A stretch of 28,762 bases of DNA from contig MNCI01021441.1 of the NCBI GenBank assembly GCA_015680685.1, forward strand, positions 6,905-35,666, given 5' to 3'. This DNA comes from Gnetum montanum (Eukaryota > Streptophyta > Gnetopsida > Gnetales > Gnetaceae). Under the pieces are notes generated by a model. The model was not told the DNA's origin. It did not search any database and saw only the letters and a program-made list of their open reading frames with translations. Of this stretch, positions 28,720 to 28,762 are shown piece by piece. The number at the start of each line of letters is the position of its first letter. Position 1 is the stretch's first letter. The translations under genes were made by a program, and so were the position numbers.

Positions 28720-28762
<43 letters not shown>
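28720..28762. repeat. (TC)n microsatellite at the window edge
   Basis: A pure TC dinucleotide run of 43 bases reaches the last base, so its true length is unknown. Confidence 0.95.

Larger units (their letters stand above)
22451..28762 (+). mobile_element. Ty3/gypsy retrotransposon, Athila/Tat type, degenerate, runs off the window
   Basis: 5' LTR, tRNA-Asp PBS, gag, RT, RNase H, integrase with a GPY/F-like tail, then about 1 kb of 3' sequence with a possible extra ORF. There is no chromodomain. RT motifs (SFLDGYNGYNQIHI, VFMDDFSTY) and the PBS type fit the Athila/Tat branch. No 3' LTR is seen before the window ends, as expected for a long element with a 3' ORF. Confidence 0.8.

Overview
The window looks like nuclear DNA from a seed plant with a large, repeat-rich genome. 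A gymnosperm such as a conifer is my best guess, but this is inference. The evidence is what it holds (decayed, nested Ty3/gypsy and Ty1/copia LTR retrotransposons), plant-type primer-binding sites (initiator tRNA-Met and tRNA-Asp), high AT content and heavy CpG depletion. I found no intact host gene, no rRNA, tRNA or CRISPR array, and no bacterial or organellar signature. Every recognisable coding region is a broken retroelement gene.

Layout. 1-480: CpG-rich, LTR-like fragment with a 26-bp tandem repeat. 860-5283: two copies of a long LTR family ('family B') facing each other, plus strand at about 860-2271 and minus strand at about 3446-5283. Between them lies about 1.2 kb of internal sequence with a possible spliced leader and a broken Lys-rich ORF. 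5284-8607: the 5' half of a minus-strand Ty3/gypsy element (LTR, tRNA-Met PBS, gag, protease, start of RT), cut off inside RT. 8608-9229: AT-rich DNA with short repeats. 9230-10986: two LTRs of another family ('family L'), the second abutting a copia LTR. 10987-17080: an almost complete minus-strand Ty1/copia element (5' LTR, PBS, gag, PR, IN, RT, RNase H, polypurine tract, 3' LTR), dead in every domain. 17591-19620: a third family-B LTR, carrying a 44-bp minisatellite. 19621-21205: the 3' part of a second minus-strand copia pol. 21590-23330: two more family-L LTRs; the second is the 5' LTR of a plus-strand Ty3/gypsy element of the Athila/Tat type. That element has a tRNA-Asp PBS, gag, RT, RNase H, integrase and a possible spliced 3' ORF, and runs to the window edge, which ends in a (CT)n tract.

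The genes do not form a host pathway; each set is the remains of a self-copying element (gag = particle, PR-IN-RT-RH = copying and insertion). The mutations have a consistent style. CpG has become TpG or CpA in promoter motifs. Gln codons have become TAG or TAA. Catalytic Asp codons have become Asn in two elements and Val in one active site. The first three types are what long-term cytosine methylation and deamination would leave.

The most interesting signals are cis-acting. They are a degenerate 20-bp palindrome (ancestral form probably GCTACGCTCTAGAGCGTAGC) scattered about ten times through family-B LTRs, a G-box at fixed spacing from the TATA-like site in all three family-B copies, a hairpin-containing 44-bp minisatellite in only one of them, and TGTCTC/TGTCC motif clusters in the LTRs of two unrelated superfamilies. 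The single N at 4379 lies between exact 79-bp duplicates and is probably an assembly seam.
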